A DNA stretch of 64,000 bases from NCBI GenBank assembly GCA_036558305.1, contig DATBFX010000227.1:1-64000 (forward strand), written 5' to 3'. The notes beneath the pieces were generated by a model. The model did no database searches. It was not told where the DNA came from and worked only from the letters and a program-made list of their open reading frames with translations. A program made the translations under genes and the position numbers. Positions 14,634 to 24,460 of this stretch are shown here, piece after piece (positions within the stretch are counted from its first letter, which is position 1; each line of letters starts with the position of its first letter). The DNA is from DATBFX01 sp036558305. Lineage in GTDB: Bacteria; Chloroflexota; Chloroflexia; Thermomicrobiales; UBA6265.

Positions 14634-17600
14634 TCAACCCGGTCGCGCCAGGGCCTCGGCGATCGCGGTCTCGATCGCCAGGCCGCTCCCGTCTGACCAG
14701 GCGACCGCGTAGCGCTCCTCGCCGAGCGTGGCCCGCAGGACGGAGAGGCGCTCGGCCAGACGGGTTCGCTCGATGGACGTCGGCGGCACCCCGATCGACT
14801 GCCGCAACGCCGAGGCGGCAGCAAGAAGGCGGACCGCGAGCTCGGGTCGCGCCTCGTACGCGATCACCGCGGCGAGGGATTCCAGACAATTCGCGATCTC
14901 GGGCAAACCGCCGCGCCGCTGATTCAGCGTCAACGCCTCTGCAAAGGAGCGCCGGGCATGGACGAACTCTCCCGCCACCCACTGCGCCTCCCCGAGCATG
15001 CCGAGCGCCTCGGCGAGGTAATCGACGTCGCCGAGCGCGCGCAACTGCGCGACCGCCTCCACCGCCAGCGTCCGCGCCGCGGCAACCTCCCCGAGCCGCA
15101 ACCGGACACCGGCGAGATTGACCAACTCGGCGGCGATCCCGTCCCTGCTGTCGATCTCTCGCGAGATGCGTAGCGCCTCCTCGTAATAACCCGCGGCTCC
15201 CTCCAGGTCGCCCCGGCGGTTCGCGATCTCACCCAGGTTGTTGAGGAGGATGGAAACGGCGTAGCGATCCCCGAGGCGGTCGTGGATCGCCAAGCTCTCC
15301 GCGAAGTGCGCCTCGGCCTCGTCGTCCCACCCCTGCAGGGTCAGTGTCAGCCCGATGTGGTTGAGCGCCGTCGCCACTCCGGCCTCGTACTCGACCTCGC
15401 GTGCCAGTGCCAGCGCCTCGTTCAGCATCGCCAGGGCGCCGCCGTAGTCGGTCTCCCGCCGGGTCAGCGCCGCCAGTGCGGTCAGCGTCCTCGACTCGCC
15501 GCGCCGGTCACCCACCCCGCGCCAGATCGCCAGCGCCCGGCGGTGGGCCTGCTGCGCCGCCGGGTAGTCGCCGAGCCGGTTCCGCAACGACCCCAATCCG
15601 TACCAGATCTCGGCCAATTCCGGTGTCATTCCACTCGCGTCGAGGTCGATCACCCGACGCAGCCAGGATGCTCCCTCGGCAAACGCCGACCGCGCCAACC
15701 AGAACCGCCACAGTGACGCGCCCAATTGCCGCGCCACCTCGACCTCCCGCTCCGCCAATGTCCAATCCAACGCCGCGCGGAAGTTGCCGTGCTCGCGGTC
15801 GAGGCGATCGAGCCATTCAACTTGCGCCGCTCCATACAACTGACCGGCCCCCGCGCTGGCCACCGCCGCAAACCACGCCGCATGCGCCCGCCGCGTCTCC
15901 TCCTCTTCGCCCTCCGCCCGCAACATCGCGATCCCGAACTCCCGGATCGTCTCCAGCATCGCGAACCGCAGCTCGTCGTCCTCACGGCGGGTGAGCAGGC
16001 TCTTGTTGACGAGCGCCGCGATCCGATTCGAGACGGACAGACGGACAGACGGACAGGCGGACAGAATAGAACTGCCGCTTCCGTCTGCCCGTCTGTCCGT
16101 CTGTCCGTCTACGTACTCCGCCGCATCGAGCGTGAAACCGCCGGCAAAGACCGCGAGGCGGCGGAAGAGGACCCGCTCCGACTCGTCGAGCAGGTCGTAG
16201 CTCCAGGCGATGGCGTCGTGGAGTGCCCGGTGCCGGGCCGGGAGGTCGCGGTAGCCACCGGTCAGTGAGGCCAATCGGTTGCCGATGCCGGCAAGCAGAT
16301 CGTCGAGGGTGAAGCGGCGCATTTGGGCCGCGGCCAGTTCGATCGCCAGCGGCAGCCCGTCGAGGCGGTGGCAGATCTCCGCCACCCGACGCGCGTTGTC
16401 CTCACCCAGCACGAAACCCGGCCGGATCGCGCTCGCCCGCTGGACGAACAACGCCACCGATTCGGTTCGTGCCAGGGAGCGCAGACTCGGCAAGTCGACC
16501 GAGTCGGTGGGAGCCGCGACGACGGCGATCGGCACGTCGAGGGGCGGCACCGGGTGCTCGTGCTCCGCCCGCAAGTGGAGCGGTTCCCGGCTGGTCGCCA
16601 GGATCTTCAGCGCCGCGCAGGCGCCGATCAGCTCCGCGACGACGTCGGCCGCGTCCAGCACCTGCTCGAAGTTGTCGAGAACGAGCAGCAGCTCCCGACC
16701 GGTGAGCGCCTCCCGCAACGTCTCCACCAACGGCGTCCCCCCCTGTTCGGGCACACCAAGCGCCCGTGCCAGCGCGGCGACGACGAGCTCCGGTTGGCGG
16801 ACCGAGGCCAGTTCCACGACGCAGGCACCGTGCGCGAAGTCTTCGCTCAACCGGTGGGCCACCTCGAGGGCGAGCCGCGTTTTCCCCACGCCCCCCGGAC
16901 CGGTCAGCGTCACCAGGCGGACGTCGGGCTGGGCCAACCGGTCCTCGATTGCCTCGAGGTCGCGGACGCGTCCGACCAGCGGCGTCGCCGGGAGGGGAGG
17001 TTGGTACCGTTTGAGGGAGCGCATCGGCGTGGCAAGAGCGGTGGGCGCGCGCAGGATGAAGGCGTGCAACGCCGCCGTTTCCGGCTCCGGCGGCACCCCC
17101 AATTCCCGCCTGAGGACCTCGACGCACCGTTGGTATTGCCGCAGTGCCAGATCGCGCTGCCCGCCGGCATGATGCGCCCGCATCAACGCCCGGTGAACGG
17201 CCTCATCCGTTTCGTCGGTTCGCAGCAGCGCCCGCAAATGGTCGGTCGCGGCGAGCGGCGCGCCGGCGTCGACATCGAACCCGGCGAGGTCGAGCACCGC
17301 CCGGCGCCGCAACCGCCGGAGTTCCTCCCGCCGCTCGTCGGCCCATTCCGAGTCGACCTCGGTGGCCAGGAGATCGCCCCGGTACAGCGCGAGCACCCCG
17401 CGTAGCGCACCGCGCCGATCGGTCACCTGGCTCGCGGCCCGCGAGACACCGCGCTCGAACGCCTCGGCGTCGATCCGAATTTCCAGTCCGGGTCGTAGCG
17501 CGATCCGTTCGCGATCGGCAAGGAGCGACGACTCGACGTCTCCCCCGAGCGCGAGCACACGGCGCACCGCGTGCAGTGCCTTGGAGCAGGCGTTTCGCGC

Positions 17601-17804
17601 CGCGTCCCGCGAGAGCCGCGGCCAGAGCACCTCCATTGCGCGTTCGCGCGCCAATTCGTGACCGGGGGTGATCAACAACAAGAGCAGCAGCGATCGCCCG
17701 CTCCGCACCGGCCAGGCGTCCCGCGGGATGGCTCGTCCGCCCACCCGCAGGTTGGCGCACCCGAGCAGTTCCGCTTCGATCGACGGCGGTCGTTCAGTGG
17801 CCAT
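14634..17804 (-). CDS. BTAD-ATPase-TPR transcriptional regulator
   Basis: About 1056 residues of AfsR/SARP-like architecture. An N-terminal winged-helix plus bacterial transcriptional activation domain (to about 250) is followed by an NB-ARC-type ATPase ([16 protein letters not shown] near 300, [13 protein letters not shown] as Walker [12 protein letters not shown]), then TPR repeats to the end. ATG 17804 is chosen at the start of homology although the Shine-Dalgarno is weak. An octamer-repeat hairpin (16032-16110) lies in frame at about residues 565-591, just before AALVNKSLL, and encodes a segment absent from the paralog at 38481. Divergent from the HExxH genes, convergent with the Cys-rich gene. 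Confidence 0.85.
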   Translation of the reverse strand: MATERPPSIEAELLGCANLRVGGRAIPRDAWPVRSGRSLLLLLLITPGHELARERAMEVLWPRLSRDAARNACSKALHAVRRVLALGGDVESSLLADRERIALRPGLEIRIDAEAFERGVSRAASQVTDRRGALRGVLALYRGDLLATEVDSEWADERREELRRLRRRAVLDLAGFDVDAGAPLAATDHLRALLRTDETDEAVHRALMRAHHAGGQRDLALRQYQRCVEVLRRELGVPPEPETAALHAFILRAPTALATPMRSLKRYQPPLPATPLVGRVRDLEAIEDRLAQPDVRLVTLTGPGGVGKTRLALEVAHRLSEDFAHGACVVELASVRQPELVVAALARALGVPEQGGTPLVETLREALTGRELLLVLDNFEQVLDAADVVAELIGACAALKILATSREPLHLRAEHEHPVPPLDVPIAVVAAPTDSVDLPSLRSLARTESVALFVQRASAIRPGFVLGEDNARRVAEICHRLDGLPLAIELAAAQMRRFTLDDLLAGIGNRLASLTGGYRDLPARHRALHDAIAWSYDLLDESERVLFRRLAVFAGGFTLDAAEYVDGQTDRRADGSGSSILSACPSVRLSVSNRIAALVNKSLLTRREDDELRFAMLETIREFGIAMLRAEGEEEETRRAHAAWFAAVASAGAGQLYGAAQVEWLDRLDREHGNFRAALDWTLAEREVEVARQLGASLWRFWLARSAFAEGASWLRRVIDLDASGMTPELAEIWYGLGSLRNRLGDYPAAQQAHRRALAIWRGVGDRRGESRTLTALAALTRRETDYGGALAMLNEALALAREVEYEAGVATALNHIGLTLTLQGWDDEAEAHFAESLAIHDRLGDRYAVSILLNNLGEIANRRGDLEGAAGYYEEALRISREIDSRDGIAAELVNLAGVRLRLGEVAAARTLAVEAVAQLRALGDVDYLAEALGMLGEAQWVAGEFVHARRSFAEALTLNQRRGGLPEIANCLESLAAVIAYEARPELAVRLLAAASALRQSIGVPPTSIERTRLAERLSVLRATLGEERYAVAWSDGSGLAIETAIAEALARPG
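16032..16110. repeat. Octamer tandem repeat arranged as an inverted pair, inside a regulator gene
   Basis: Four units of GACGGACA (16032-16063, the last GGCGGACA), a 17-base spacer (16064-16080), then 3.75 units of CCGTCTGT, the reverse complement (16081-16110). It can fold into a long hairpin. The same unit builds the array at 32581. Lying within a coding region with an 8-base unit, any copy-number change other than a multiple of three would shift the frame. Confidence 0.9.
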
Positions 17805-17991
17805 GGCGCATCGCGTCGCTACTTCGCGCACGGAACGCGTGTCGCCAATCTTACGCAATTGTGGCCGTCGGTGGGCAAGCCTCGACGCACGCTCCAACAT
17901 CCCGCTCCGCTCGCGAAGTCCATCCCCCGTCGTACGCTTTGCGGGAGCGATCCGCCCGCGCCGTGGCGGCCAACAGAGCAGCGAGGACCGC

Positions 17992-18816
17992 GTGTACCGC
18001 CAACCGACCGCTCGCGCCAATCCGTCGTGTCTGCGTCGCCTCGGATGTCTGACCGGTGCGCTCGCCGCTGTCTTGCTGACCCTGATCGCCGGCGGTCTGG
18101 TCTTCGCGGCGGTTGTCGACGCCATCGTCCCCGGCGTCTTCGCGCTCAACGGCGTGCCGGTGACCAGCCGAGCCGAGGCAATCGGTTCTGTCGCGATCGC
18201 GGAATTGGGCGAGGATCCTCATCTGACGCCGCGGCAGCCGTCGGGTGCACTCCCGCTCTGCGACGACGTGCCGCCCGTCTACGGTCATGCGTTCCGTTTG
18301 GCATTTGGCCTGATGCGCGGCACGGCGGAAGGAAGCCGTCTCTACGCTCTGCTGATCGACCACGACATCTGCATCGGCGTGACCGACCTGCCGTACAACA
18401 CCGCCTACTCGTCCGCTCGCCACCTCGGAGACGACTGGTCCGGCAGCACGATCATGGTCGATCGCCGCTTCGTGCGCTCGCTCGACGCCGACGTCCTCGC
18501 CGCCATCCTCGTCCACGAGGCGACCCACCTCGACCGCGCCATCACCGGGCAAGCGTGCTACCTCAAGCGGTCGAACGGAAGCGGCGATGCCTGCACGAGA
18601 CTCCCGAACGGCGTCGAGGTCGAGGAGGAAGTCGCCGCCCACAGCGCCGAAGCCGAGTGGTGGCTGGCCGCGTACGGCGACGACGGCAAGCGGTTCGCCT
18701 GGCGCAGCGACTACTCGGAAAACCGGCTCCTCGCGGCCTACGTACGCGGACCGTCGTCGTTCCACGCCTACGTCAGCAGCATGCGCTCCGACGCGCGGGA
18801 AGGCGAGGGGATTTGA
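17992..18816 (+). CDS. Membrane-anchored HExxH putative metalloprotein (first of a tandem pair)
   Basis: A 274-residue protein with one N-terminal membrane segment (about residues 20-43) and an extracytoplasmic domain. The zinc-protease-like motif HEATHLDR is at 175-182, followed by [19 protein letters not shown], where a Glu could be the third ligand. Four cysteines (residues 90, 127, 189 and 201) may form disulfides. GTG 17992 has GAGG 5 bases upstream. The next gene is a paralog. Probably a surface peptidase or a derived domain; no family name recognised. Confidence 0.72.
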   Translation: MYRQPTARANPSCLRRLGCLTGALAAVLLTLIAGGLVFAAVVDAIVPGVFALNGVPVTSRAEAIGSVAIAELGEDPHLTPRQPSGALPLCDDVPPVYGHAFRLAFGLMRGTAEGSRLYALLIDHDICIGVTDLPYNTAYSSARHLGDDWSGSTIMVDRRFVRSLDADVLAAILVHEATHLDRAITGQACYLKRSNGSGDACTRLPNGVEVEEEVAAHSAEAEWWLAAYGDDGKRFAWRSDYSENRLLAAYVRGPSSFHAYVSSMRSDAREGEGI

Positions 18817-18907
18817 CGTCCCGCCCGGTTCATGACGTTTGGGCCGTGCCCGTCCATTGCGCCGCCGCCTACCATCGCTCCATGCCGACCGCGTCGGCGG
18901 AGGACGG

Positions 18908-19738
18908 ATGGTGGAGCAAGCCCTCGATCTTCAGCAGCCGGCAACCCCATCCGACGGCGGTGCCGCTCCAGTTCCCCAGGCTCCGATCGCTCCGTCGAAA
19001 CCGACCGGCACCGGCTGGCGATCGTCGCTCGCGGTCGTCGGTCTGTGTTGGTTCGCCGTCGCCCTTGTTGCCGTTTTCGTCTACGCCGGCAGCCTCGTCC
19101 ACTTCGTGACCGACGAGTTGGCACCGCTCGTCGCTTTCGCCCGCAACGCCGCGATCGTCCCGACCGATCCCGGCAACGACCCCGGTTCCGTCCTCTGCCG
19201 CGACGTCGCCGCGACCGAGGCGACACGCCTGAGCCGCGGCTTCGCCCTGATGCGCCGCACCCGCGAGGGCGACCGGCTCTACGAGGAACTCATCGGCAAC
19301 AATGTCTGCGTCACCGTCCGCGACCTGACCTACTACGCCGGTCTCGCCCTGCCGCGCCAGGCGATCGGCGGCGGTTGGGGACACAGCACGATCGAGATCG
19401 ACCGCGAGCAGGTCGACACGGCCGGCGCCGACGTCCTCGCCGCCACCCTCGTCCACGAGGCCACCCACATCGACCGCTCGATCCAGGGGACCAATTGCCT
19501 GAACCACGACGACTGCACCGTCCTCGACAACGGCGTCGTCCTCGACGAGGAGGTCGCCGCGCACGCCGCCGAAGCCCGCTGGTGGCTCGCCGCTTACGGC
19601 CGCCGCGGCAAGACGAACCCCGACTCCGCCGCCGCCTGGGAAAACCAGATCGCCGCCGCCTACCTCGCCGGCCCGGCGACGTTCGAGGAATTTGTCGAGT
19701 CGTTCCGCAGCGATCCGATCGAGGGGACGAGTCGCTAG
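18908..19738 (+). CDS. Membrane-anchored HExxH putative metalloprotein (second of a tandem pair)
   Basis: A 276-residue paralog of the preceding gene, starting at ATG 18908 with GGAGG 4 bases upstream. A Pro/Ala-rich cytoplasmic tail of about 40 residues precedes the membrane segment (41-60). The domain keeps HEATHIDR at 183-190, EEVAAHAAEARWWLAAYG, and four matching cysteines (residues 97, 134, 199 and 206). The two proteins share the order LCRDV/LCDDV, LMR.T.EG.RLY, DADVLAA.LVHEATH, consistent with tandem duplication followed by divergence. Confidence 0.72.
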   Translation: MVEQALDLQQPATPSDGGAAPVPQAPIAPSKPTGTGWRSSLAVVGLCWFAVALVAVFVYAGSLVHFVTDELAPLVAFARNAAIVPTDPGNDPGSVLCRDVAATEATRLSRGFALMRRTREGDRLYEELIGNNVCVTVRDLTYYAGLALPRQAIGGGWGHSTIEIDREQVDTAGADVLAATLVHEATHIDRSIQGTNCLNHDDCTVLDNGVVLDEEVAAHAAEARWWLAAYGRRGKTNPDSAAAWENQIAAAYLAGPATFEEFVESFRSDPIEGTSR

Positions 19739-19871
19739 CCGTCAGTCGTCAGAACGGAGTTCCACGTGGAAGGTGACACGGACCGCTGTCATCTTGAGTA
19801 CCCAATACCGTAGCTCTTCGGCGCTCCCCGTCGTGGCCCGTACCTTGCCGGTTGGCCGGTCCGGCAGCCGC

Positions 19872-19913
19872 ACGGCGACGGCGCGGGTGGTGCTTCATTC
19901 GCGCCGTCGCCGT
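19872..19913. terminator. Hairpin between convergent genes
   Basis: Bases 19872-19885 and 19900-19913 form a perfect 14-bp GC-rich stem with a 14-base loop. It lies between the convergent stops at 19738 and 19954 and could end transcription in both directions. Confidence 0.5.
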
Positions 19914-19953
19914 CGCCGGCACCGCGGGGCACGTGCCGCGCGGTGCCGCGTCC

Positions 19954-21441
19954 TCAGCGCCGCGTCCCTGCGGGAACCGGCGAACGATCTTCGATTCGGC
20001 CACCGGTCCGGCCCCATCCGGTCTCGCCGACGCTGCCCGTCTTTTCCGCTGGCCAGGCGGTCGGCGGGATGTTCTGGTTGAGCCGGAAGAGGTTGGTCGG
20101 ATCGTAGCGACGCTTGACCGCCACCAGCCGGTCCCAGGTCGGTCCCGGATAGGCCTCGCGCACCCGCCCCTCACCCTCGTTTCCCAGGAAGTTGACGTAC
20201 GCTCCCGGATCGTCTTGCCGCAGCGCGGCGGCGAAGGCGGTGGCCCACGCCTCGTGCTCCGCCATCCCGTCGGGCCGCCCGTCCATCGCCGCAACGTTCA
20301 CCATGATCCGGCGGCGGCGGTGCGCGAAGGCGGTGGCCTCGTCGGGTACGCGGGCCATGGCCCCACCGAGCACCCGCAACTGCGCCGCGCGCATCGGCGC
20401 GCTCCCGGCCCGAAGACGGTCGAGAATCGTCTCGGCCATCCCTCGATCGATGGTGTCGGCGAACAGCGTGCGGACCGCGGCGAACGGGTGGCCGCCGCCC
20501 TCCGCAAACGCGTAGATCGCCGGATAGGGCATCGGTCGCACCAGGTCGGCGAGCGGCGTGGCGAGCGCCCGGAACGGCGCGATGGCGCGGAGCCCGGCGT
20601 CGACGTCGCCGGCGTAGACCACCGTGGCCATCACGACGAGACGGCCGTGGTGCTCGGCGGCCAGGAACGGCATCGGTGGCGCGGGCATGACGTTGGCGAT
20701 GGTCGACAACTCGTCCGGGGCCGCCTCTGCTGCCGCGACGAACGAGGCGATCACGTCGGGCGTCGCCGGCAGGACCAGGATGCCGCCCACGACCGTGTCG
20801 ACCTCGTGCAACCGGAACCGGAACCGGGTCGCGACGCCGACGTTGCCGCCGCCGCCCCGGATCGCCCAGAAGAGGTCCGGTTCCGTTTCGGCGTCGACGT
20901 GCCGCAGCTCCCCGTCGGCGGTCACCACCTCGGCGGCGAGCAGGCTGTCGACGGTCAGGCCGTGCTTGCGCACCAGGTACCCGACCCCGCCGCCGAGGGT
21001 GATCCCGCCGATGCCGACCGAGCCGGTGTCCCCGAAACCGGTCGCCAGGCCAAAGGCAGCGGTCGCGGCCGTGTATTCGCCCGCCGTGAGCCCGGTCTGG
21101 GCCCAGGCGCTGCGCCACTCGGGGTCGATCTCCAGGGCCCTTAAGCTCCGGAGGTCGAGCACGATACCGCCCTCGGTCGTGCCGTGGCCGGCGGCGCTGT
21201 GCCCACCGCTGCGCACGGCAAGCTCCACCCCGGCCTCGCGGGCGAGTGTCACGACGCGCGAGACGTCGGTCGCGTCGACCGGCCGCACGATCGCCGCGGG
21301 CCGGCGATCGAAACCGCCGTAGAAGATGGTACGGGCCTCGTCGAAGTCGGAATCCTCCGGAGTGATGACGCGACCGCGCAGGACCGCGCGGAGCTCCGGA
21401 ACGACGAACGCCGTGGTGGGGTTCACGGACGACAGATTCAC
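19954..21441 (-). CDS. FAD-linked oxidase (BBE-like, berberine-bridge type)
   Basis: A 495-residue FAD-binding oxidoreductase. GTG 21441 has AAGGAG 6 bases upstream. The PCMH-type FAD domain shows RPVDATDVSRVVTLARE, AVRSGGHSAAGHGT (His for covalent FAD), GFGDTGSVGIGGITLGGGVG and LLAAEVVTADGE; the C-terminus has the BBE signature WDRLVAVKRRYDPTNLFRLN. Such enzymes oxidise alcohols, sugars or alkaloid-like substrates with oxygen. The end, past NQNIPP, carries about 35 unconserved residues. No export signal. Confidence 0.88.
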   Translation of the reverse strand: MNLSSVNPTTAFVVPELRAVLRGRVITPEDSDFDEARTIFYGGFDRRPAAIVRPVDATDVSRVVTLAREAGVELAVRSGGHSAAGHGTTEGGIVLDLRSLRALEIDPEWRSAWAQTGLTAGEYTAATAAFGLATGFGDTGSVGIGGITLGGGVGYLVRKHGLTVDSLLAAEVVTADGELRHVDAETEPDLFWAIRGGGGNVGVATRFRFRLHEVDTVVGGILVLPATPDVIASFVAAAEAAPDELSTIANVMPAPPMPFLAAEHHGRLVVMATVVYAGDVDAGLRAIAPFRALATPLADLVRPMPYPAIYAFAEGGGHPFAAVRTLFADTIDRGMAETILDRLRAGSAPMRAAQLRVLGGAMARVPDEATAFAHRRRRIMVNVAAMDGRPDGMAEHEAWATAFAAALRQDDPGAYVNFLGNEGEGRVREAYPGPTWDRLVAVKRRYDPTNLFRLNQNIPPTAWPAEKTGSVGETGWGRTGGRIEDRSPVPAGTRR

Positions 21442-22202
21442 AAGTGACTCCTTTCGGGCGCCGGGAGCGGGTGTGCGCCCCCTCCGCGGCGCGTACTGCG
21501 ACCGCACTGCCGCCGTCCTCGGGGCGGTGTCGCCGTCGGCTCGGCGGACGGCGCGGGCGTACGTTGGGCGTCGCGAACGGGTCCTTCCTCGGCCGGCGTG
21601 ACACACGCTCGGCCCGGGTCGTCGGTCAACGCCGACGTCGCGCTCGCGACTGCCCGTGACGGGGATCCCGACGTGGTTGGGCAATACGAAGCCCGCGGTG
21701 CTGCGACCGCTTCGGCACGGCACGATCGGGATTTCGGAGGTCGTGGCAGGAGCCCGGATCGTGGACCGGCGTTCGGCGAGCGGCGCCGGCGCCGCCGTCG
21801 GCCATCCCCGCGGTCCACTGACCTCCGTTGGTATAACGCCTTGCACGGAGGCACGTGACAAACCGAGTCAGCGAGTGGTTGACGCAGAGCAGCGGCATCG
21901 ATGGCCGATAGCACGGGTGAGGGGAGCCGCGCGACCGCGCGTTCTGGTTCACGCGGTCACCGACCGTGTCGAGCGACCCCGGCACGACCGGTCGCGCCGG
22001 TGCGATCTTCGGGCGCAAAGAGCCGGCCCTGTCGCGGCAAGTCGCTGCGCGGGCGGCGCGGCCGGTCGGGGGCCAACCGACGCGCGGGATGCCACGCGAT
22101 CTCGTCGGGCGCGGGCAGGAACGGCTGCGACCAGGGACTCAGCCGGGCGCGGCGGTTGCTCGTCGAGATCGATCTGGGGGTGGCGGTTATGACGGACTGC
22201 CC
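21442..22202. other. Large region without a supported gene
   Basis: About 760 bases between the divergent FAD oxidase and LLM oxidoreductase genes. Open frames exist in all phases but none has a ribosome site, conserved motifs or the codon pattern of the neighbours. It may be a decayed gene. Apart from the heptamer array at its right end I see no structure. Confidence 0.45.
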
Positions 22203-22262
22203 ACTTGCGACCCGGGACCTGAGGCTTGAAACTTGTCACTGACGACCGACGACCGACGACTG
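22203..22262. repeat. Degenerate heptamer tandem repeat before an LLM oxidoreductase gene
   Basis: Eight to nine 7-base units in phase: ACTTGCG, ACCCGGG, ACCTGAG, GCTTGAA, ACTTGTC, ACTGACG, ACCGACG, ACCGACG, then ACTG. Most start with AC. Unlike the other loci no inverted arm is seen. It ends 7 bases before the ATG at 22270 and takes the place of a normal leader. Confidence 0.65.
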
Positions 22263-22269
22263 GACGGCG

Positions 22270-23268
22270 ATGGCAAGCCAACTCCCGATGTTCTCCTGGG
22301 TCGAGACGCGGCGCGCTCGCCTCGGCTTCGGCGTTCAGACGTTCGCCTGGGGCGACGATCCGGCGCCGGGGGCGAGTGTGATCCGGGCGGGGCAACTCGC
22401 CGAAGAGTTGGGGTTCGACGACTTTTTCGTCGGCGATCATCCGGGGTATCAGAGCGAACCGTGGCTGCACCTGACCGCGGTGGCGATGACGACGGAGCGA
22501 ATCGGGCTCGGTTCGGTCGTCAATTGCGTCTACCACCGGCACCCGGTGATGCTGGCTCGCCTCGCCGCCGACCTCGACCACGTCAGCGGCGGTCGCGTCG
22601 TCCTCGGACTCGGCATCGGTTGGAACGGCGCCGAGTTTGCCCAACTCGGCATCGCGTTCCCGCCCGTTCCCGCCCGCCAGGAGGCACTCGAGGAGGCGAT
22701 CCAGATCGTCCGCGGCGTCTGGGGTCCGCAACCGTTCACCTTCCACGGCAAACACTGGCAAACCGAGCGCGGTCAGGTCGCCCCTCCCCCACGCCAGCGC
22801 CCGTCGATCCCGCTGCTGATCGCCGGCGCCGGCGAGAAGACGACGTTACGTCAAGTCGCCCGCTACGCCGACGTCTGCAACTTCGGTTCCGGCCGCAACG
22901 TCGGCAGGGTCCGCGACTCCGCCGGCATCCAGCACAAACTCGCCGTCCTCCGCCGCCACTGCGAGGAGATCGGCCGCCCCTACGACGCCATCCTCCGCAG
23001 CCACTTCACGACCTGGTTGATCCTGGCCGAGACCGACGCGGCCGCGCGGGCCAAACTCGACCGCTACTACCCGAGCGGTCTCACCGACGAGCAGCGCCTG
23101 ACCCGCATCGTCGGCACCCCCGACCGCATCGTCCCCTACTTCCAAACCCTCGCCGACGCCGGCATCCAGTACTTCGTCGTCCAGATCATGGACGCCCGCG
23201 ACGAGGAGACGTTCCGGTTGCTGGCGCGGGAAGTCAGACCGCAGATCAAGCGGCCCCAGCCTTCCTGA
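22270..23268 (+). CDS. LLM-class oxidoreductase (probably F420-dependent)
   Basis: A luciferase-like TIM-barrel flavin/F420 oxidoreductase of 332 residues. Visible motifs: RLGFGVQTFAWG, AEELGFDDFFVGDHPG, RIGLGSVVNCVYHRHPVMLA, ADLDHVSGGRVVLGLGIGWN (the classic LLM signature), and IPLLIAGAGEKTTLRQVARY. Cytoplasmic. The start ATG at 22270 has only a weak site (GGA then 5 bases), and the heptamer array runs almost to it. Substrate unknown; F420 is favoured over FMN by subfamily resemblance only. Confidence 0.87.
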   Translation: MASQLPMFSWVETRRARLGFGVQTFAWGDDPAPGASVIRAGQLAEELGFDDFFVGDHPGYQSEPWLHLTAVAMTTERIGLGSVVNCVYHRHPVMLARLAADLDHVSGGRVVLGLGIGWNGAEFAQLGIAFPPVPARQEALEEAIQIVRGVWGPQPFTFHGKHWQTERGQVAPPPRQRPSIPLLIAGAGEKTTLRQVARYADVCNFGSGRNVGRVRDSAGIQHKLAVLRRHCEEIGRPYDAILRSHFTTWLILAETDAAARAKLDRYYPSGLTDEQRLTRIVGTPDRIVPYFQTLADAGIQYFVVQIMDARDEETFRLLAREVRPQIKRPQPS

Positions 23269-23338
23269 CCATCGTTCGCCTCGACAGAAGCCGTATCATA
23301 TGGCTGGTGTCAAAATGTGGTCCGCCTAAGGATGTATT

Positions 23339-23809
23339 GTGGGACAGATCATGAGCATCCAACCCCTAACCAAAGATGACATCTGGAGCGAAGAGTTCGC
23401 CGCGACGAGGGACTTCCTGGCTCGGTTTGGGATTGCGCCCCGAGAGGTATCGCAATACGTCGAAGAAGATGTCCTCAGGGCGATCCGGCATAAGGGCTGG
23501 GAACCCAATATTGAGCGTGAGGGAGATCCGCCGGGCTGGAAAGCAGAGATTCAGGAATGGCGCACGGTCTCCCAATCGCGGTCGGCCATTGCTCGCGACC
23601 GAAATCGAATGATGGCGCTTCTTCGTGCCCTTCGGATCGCCTTGACATGGTCGACCGCTGAGGAAGATTATCAAGCGTTCGATGACGAGACTCATGCCCT
23701 GTTGGGCATAAGCGCAACCGAGTTCCTCGAACGGTTAGAAAGCAACGATCTCCCTCTGGACGATCCGCGCGTCGTGCACCTCGTGGTCGCACGTCCCCTT
23801 GGTTGGTAG
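23339..23809 (+). CDS. Hypothetical protein, first of an overlapping pair
   Basis: A 156-residue soluble acidic protein. GTG 23339 has AAGGA 6 bases upstream; ATG 23351 is an alternative. I see no named domain. The C-terminal half (ALRIALTW..., TSATEFLERL-like ISATEFLERL, LDDPRVVHLVVARP) resembles a family of small uncharacterised helical proteins seen in many MAGs. GC content here is visibly lower than in the neighbours, suggesting transfer. The end overlaps the next gene by 11 bases, as in toxin-antitoxin pairs. Confidence 0.6.
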   Translation: MGQIMSIQPLTKDDIWSEEFAATRDFLARFGIAPREVSQYVEEDVLRAIRHKGWEPNIEREGDPPGWKAEIQEWRTVSQSRSAIARDRNRMMALLRALRIALTWSTAEEDYQAFDDETHALLGISATEFLERLESNDLPLDDPRVVHLVVARPLGW

Positions 23810-24401
23810 TGGCTACTGGGAGACTGTCCAGGTCTTCCACGACACACTCCAGGCCGCGATCGCCCGCGTCACGCAAGCGATCCTCTTGGTGGATGGGCCG
23901 TTCCCACCAGACGAGATGAGTGGCCGGCTGCGCGTGAGCGAGATCAAGGCCGCGTTGGGTCGTCCCGCGAGCAACCGCGCTCTCTCGCTGGCCATGCGGT
24001 TCCGTGTCACCGCAAACACCTCGGGTGAGGACCGGTGGGAGATTCAGACATTTGCGTACTCGTATCTCCTCTTCCGCGATGACCGTGAGGAGGTCGGATA
24101 TCACTGGGATGACGAGGCCGTCATCGGAATCCAGACACCACACGTGCACTTCGGTAAAGACCTCGCACATACCGGCCTACCGCGCGTGGACCGAGACCGC
24201 CTCGGTACCTTGGCGGCCGCTCACTTGCCGACCGGACTCGTCCCCTTCACTCAAATCCTGCGTGCGGCCATTCGAAATCTTGGAGTCGAGCCGCTTCGTC
24301 GCCAAGGGGAAAGCATCGAGGAAGCGCGTGCGGCCGCTGAACGCAGCTTTCGGGAAGCCGAGGCAGCGCTCTCCTCGTCATTCGCTTGGTGGAAGGGATG
24401 A
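23799..24401 (+). CDS. Hypothetical protein, TumE/DUF6516-like, second of an overlapping pair
   Basis: A 200-residue protein with TTG start at 23799, inside the end of the preceding gene; coupling would explain the poor ribosome site. The central segment (TFAYSYLLFRDDREEVGYHWDD, followed by TPHVHFGKDL) has the strand-turn-His pattern I associate with TumE-type (DUF6516) toxins, but the match is weak. The C-terminus is a charged helix (EEARAAAERSFREAEAAL). Lower GC than surrounding genes. The pair may be a toxin-antitoxin module; this is inference from arrangement and composition. Confidence 0.55.
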   Translation: MVGSGYWETVQVFHDTLQAAIARVTQAILLVDGPFPPDEMSGRLRVSEIKAALGRPASNRALSLAMRFRVTANTSGEDRWEIQTFAYSYLLFRDDREEVGYHWDDEAVIGIQTPHVHFGKDLAHTGLPRVDRDRLGTLAAAHLPTGLVPFTQILRAAIRNLGVEPLRRQGESIEEARAAAERSFREAEAALSSSFAWWKG

Positions 24402-24460
24402 ATCCCCTAATCGACGCGTCCACCAAGAACCAATGCACCGGCACGGATCTCGCCACCACT

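Noticed and set aside
14634..18149. A further upstream start for the BTAD regulator
   Set aside because: The extra residues overlap the divergent HExxH gene and have no conserved features.
17851..18765. Minus-strand open frame of 304 residues opposite the first HExxH gene
   Set aside because: It mirrors the codons of the plus-strand gene, a common artefact in high-GC DNA.
19738..19760. CCGTCAGTCGTCAG as another heptamer repeat locus
   Set aside because: Only two units and no inverted arm; could be chance.
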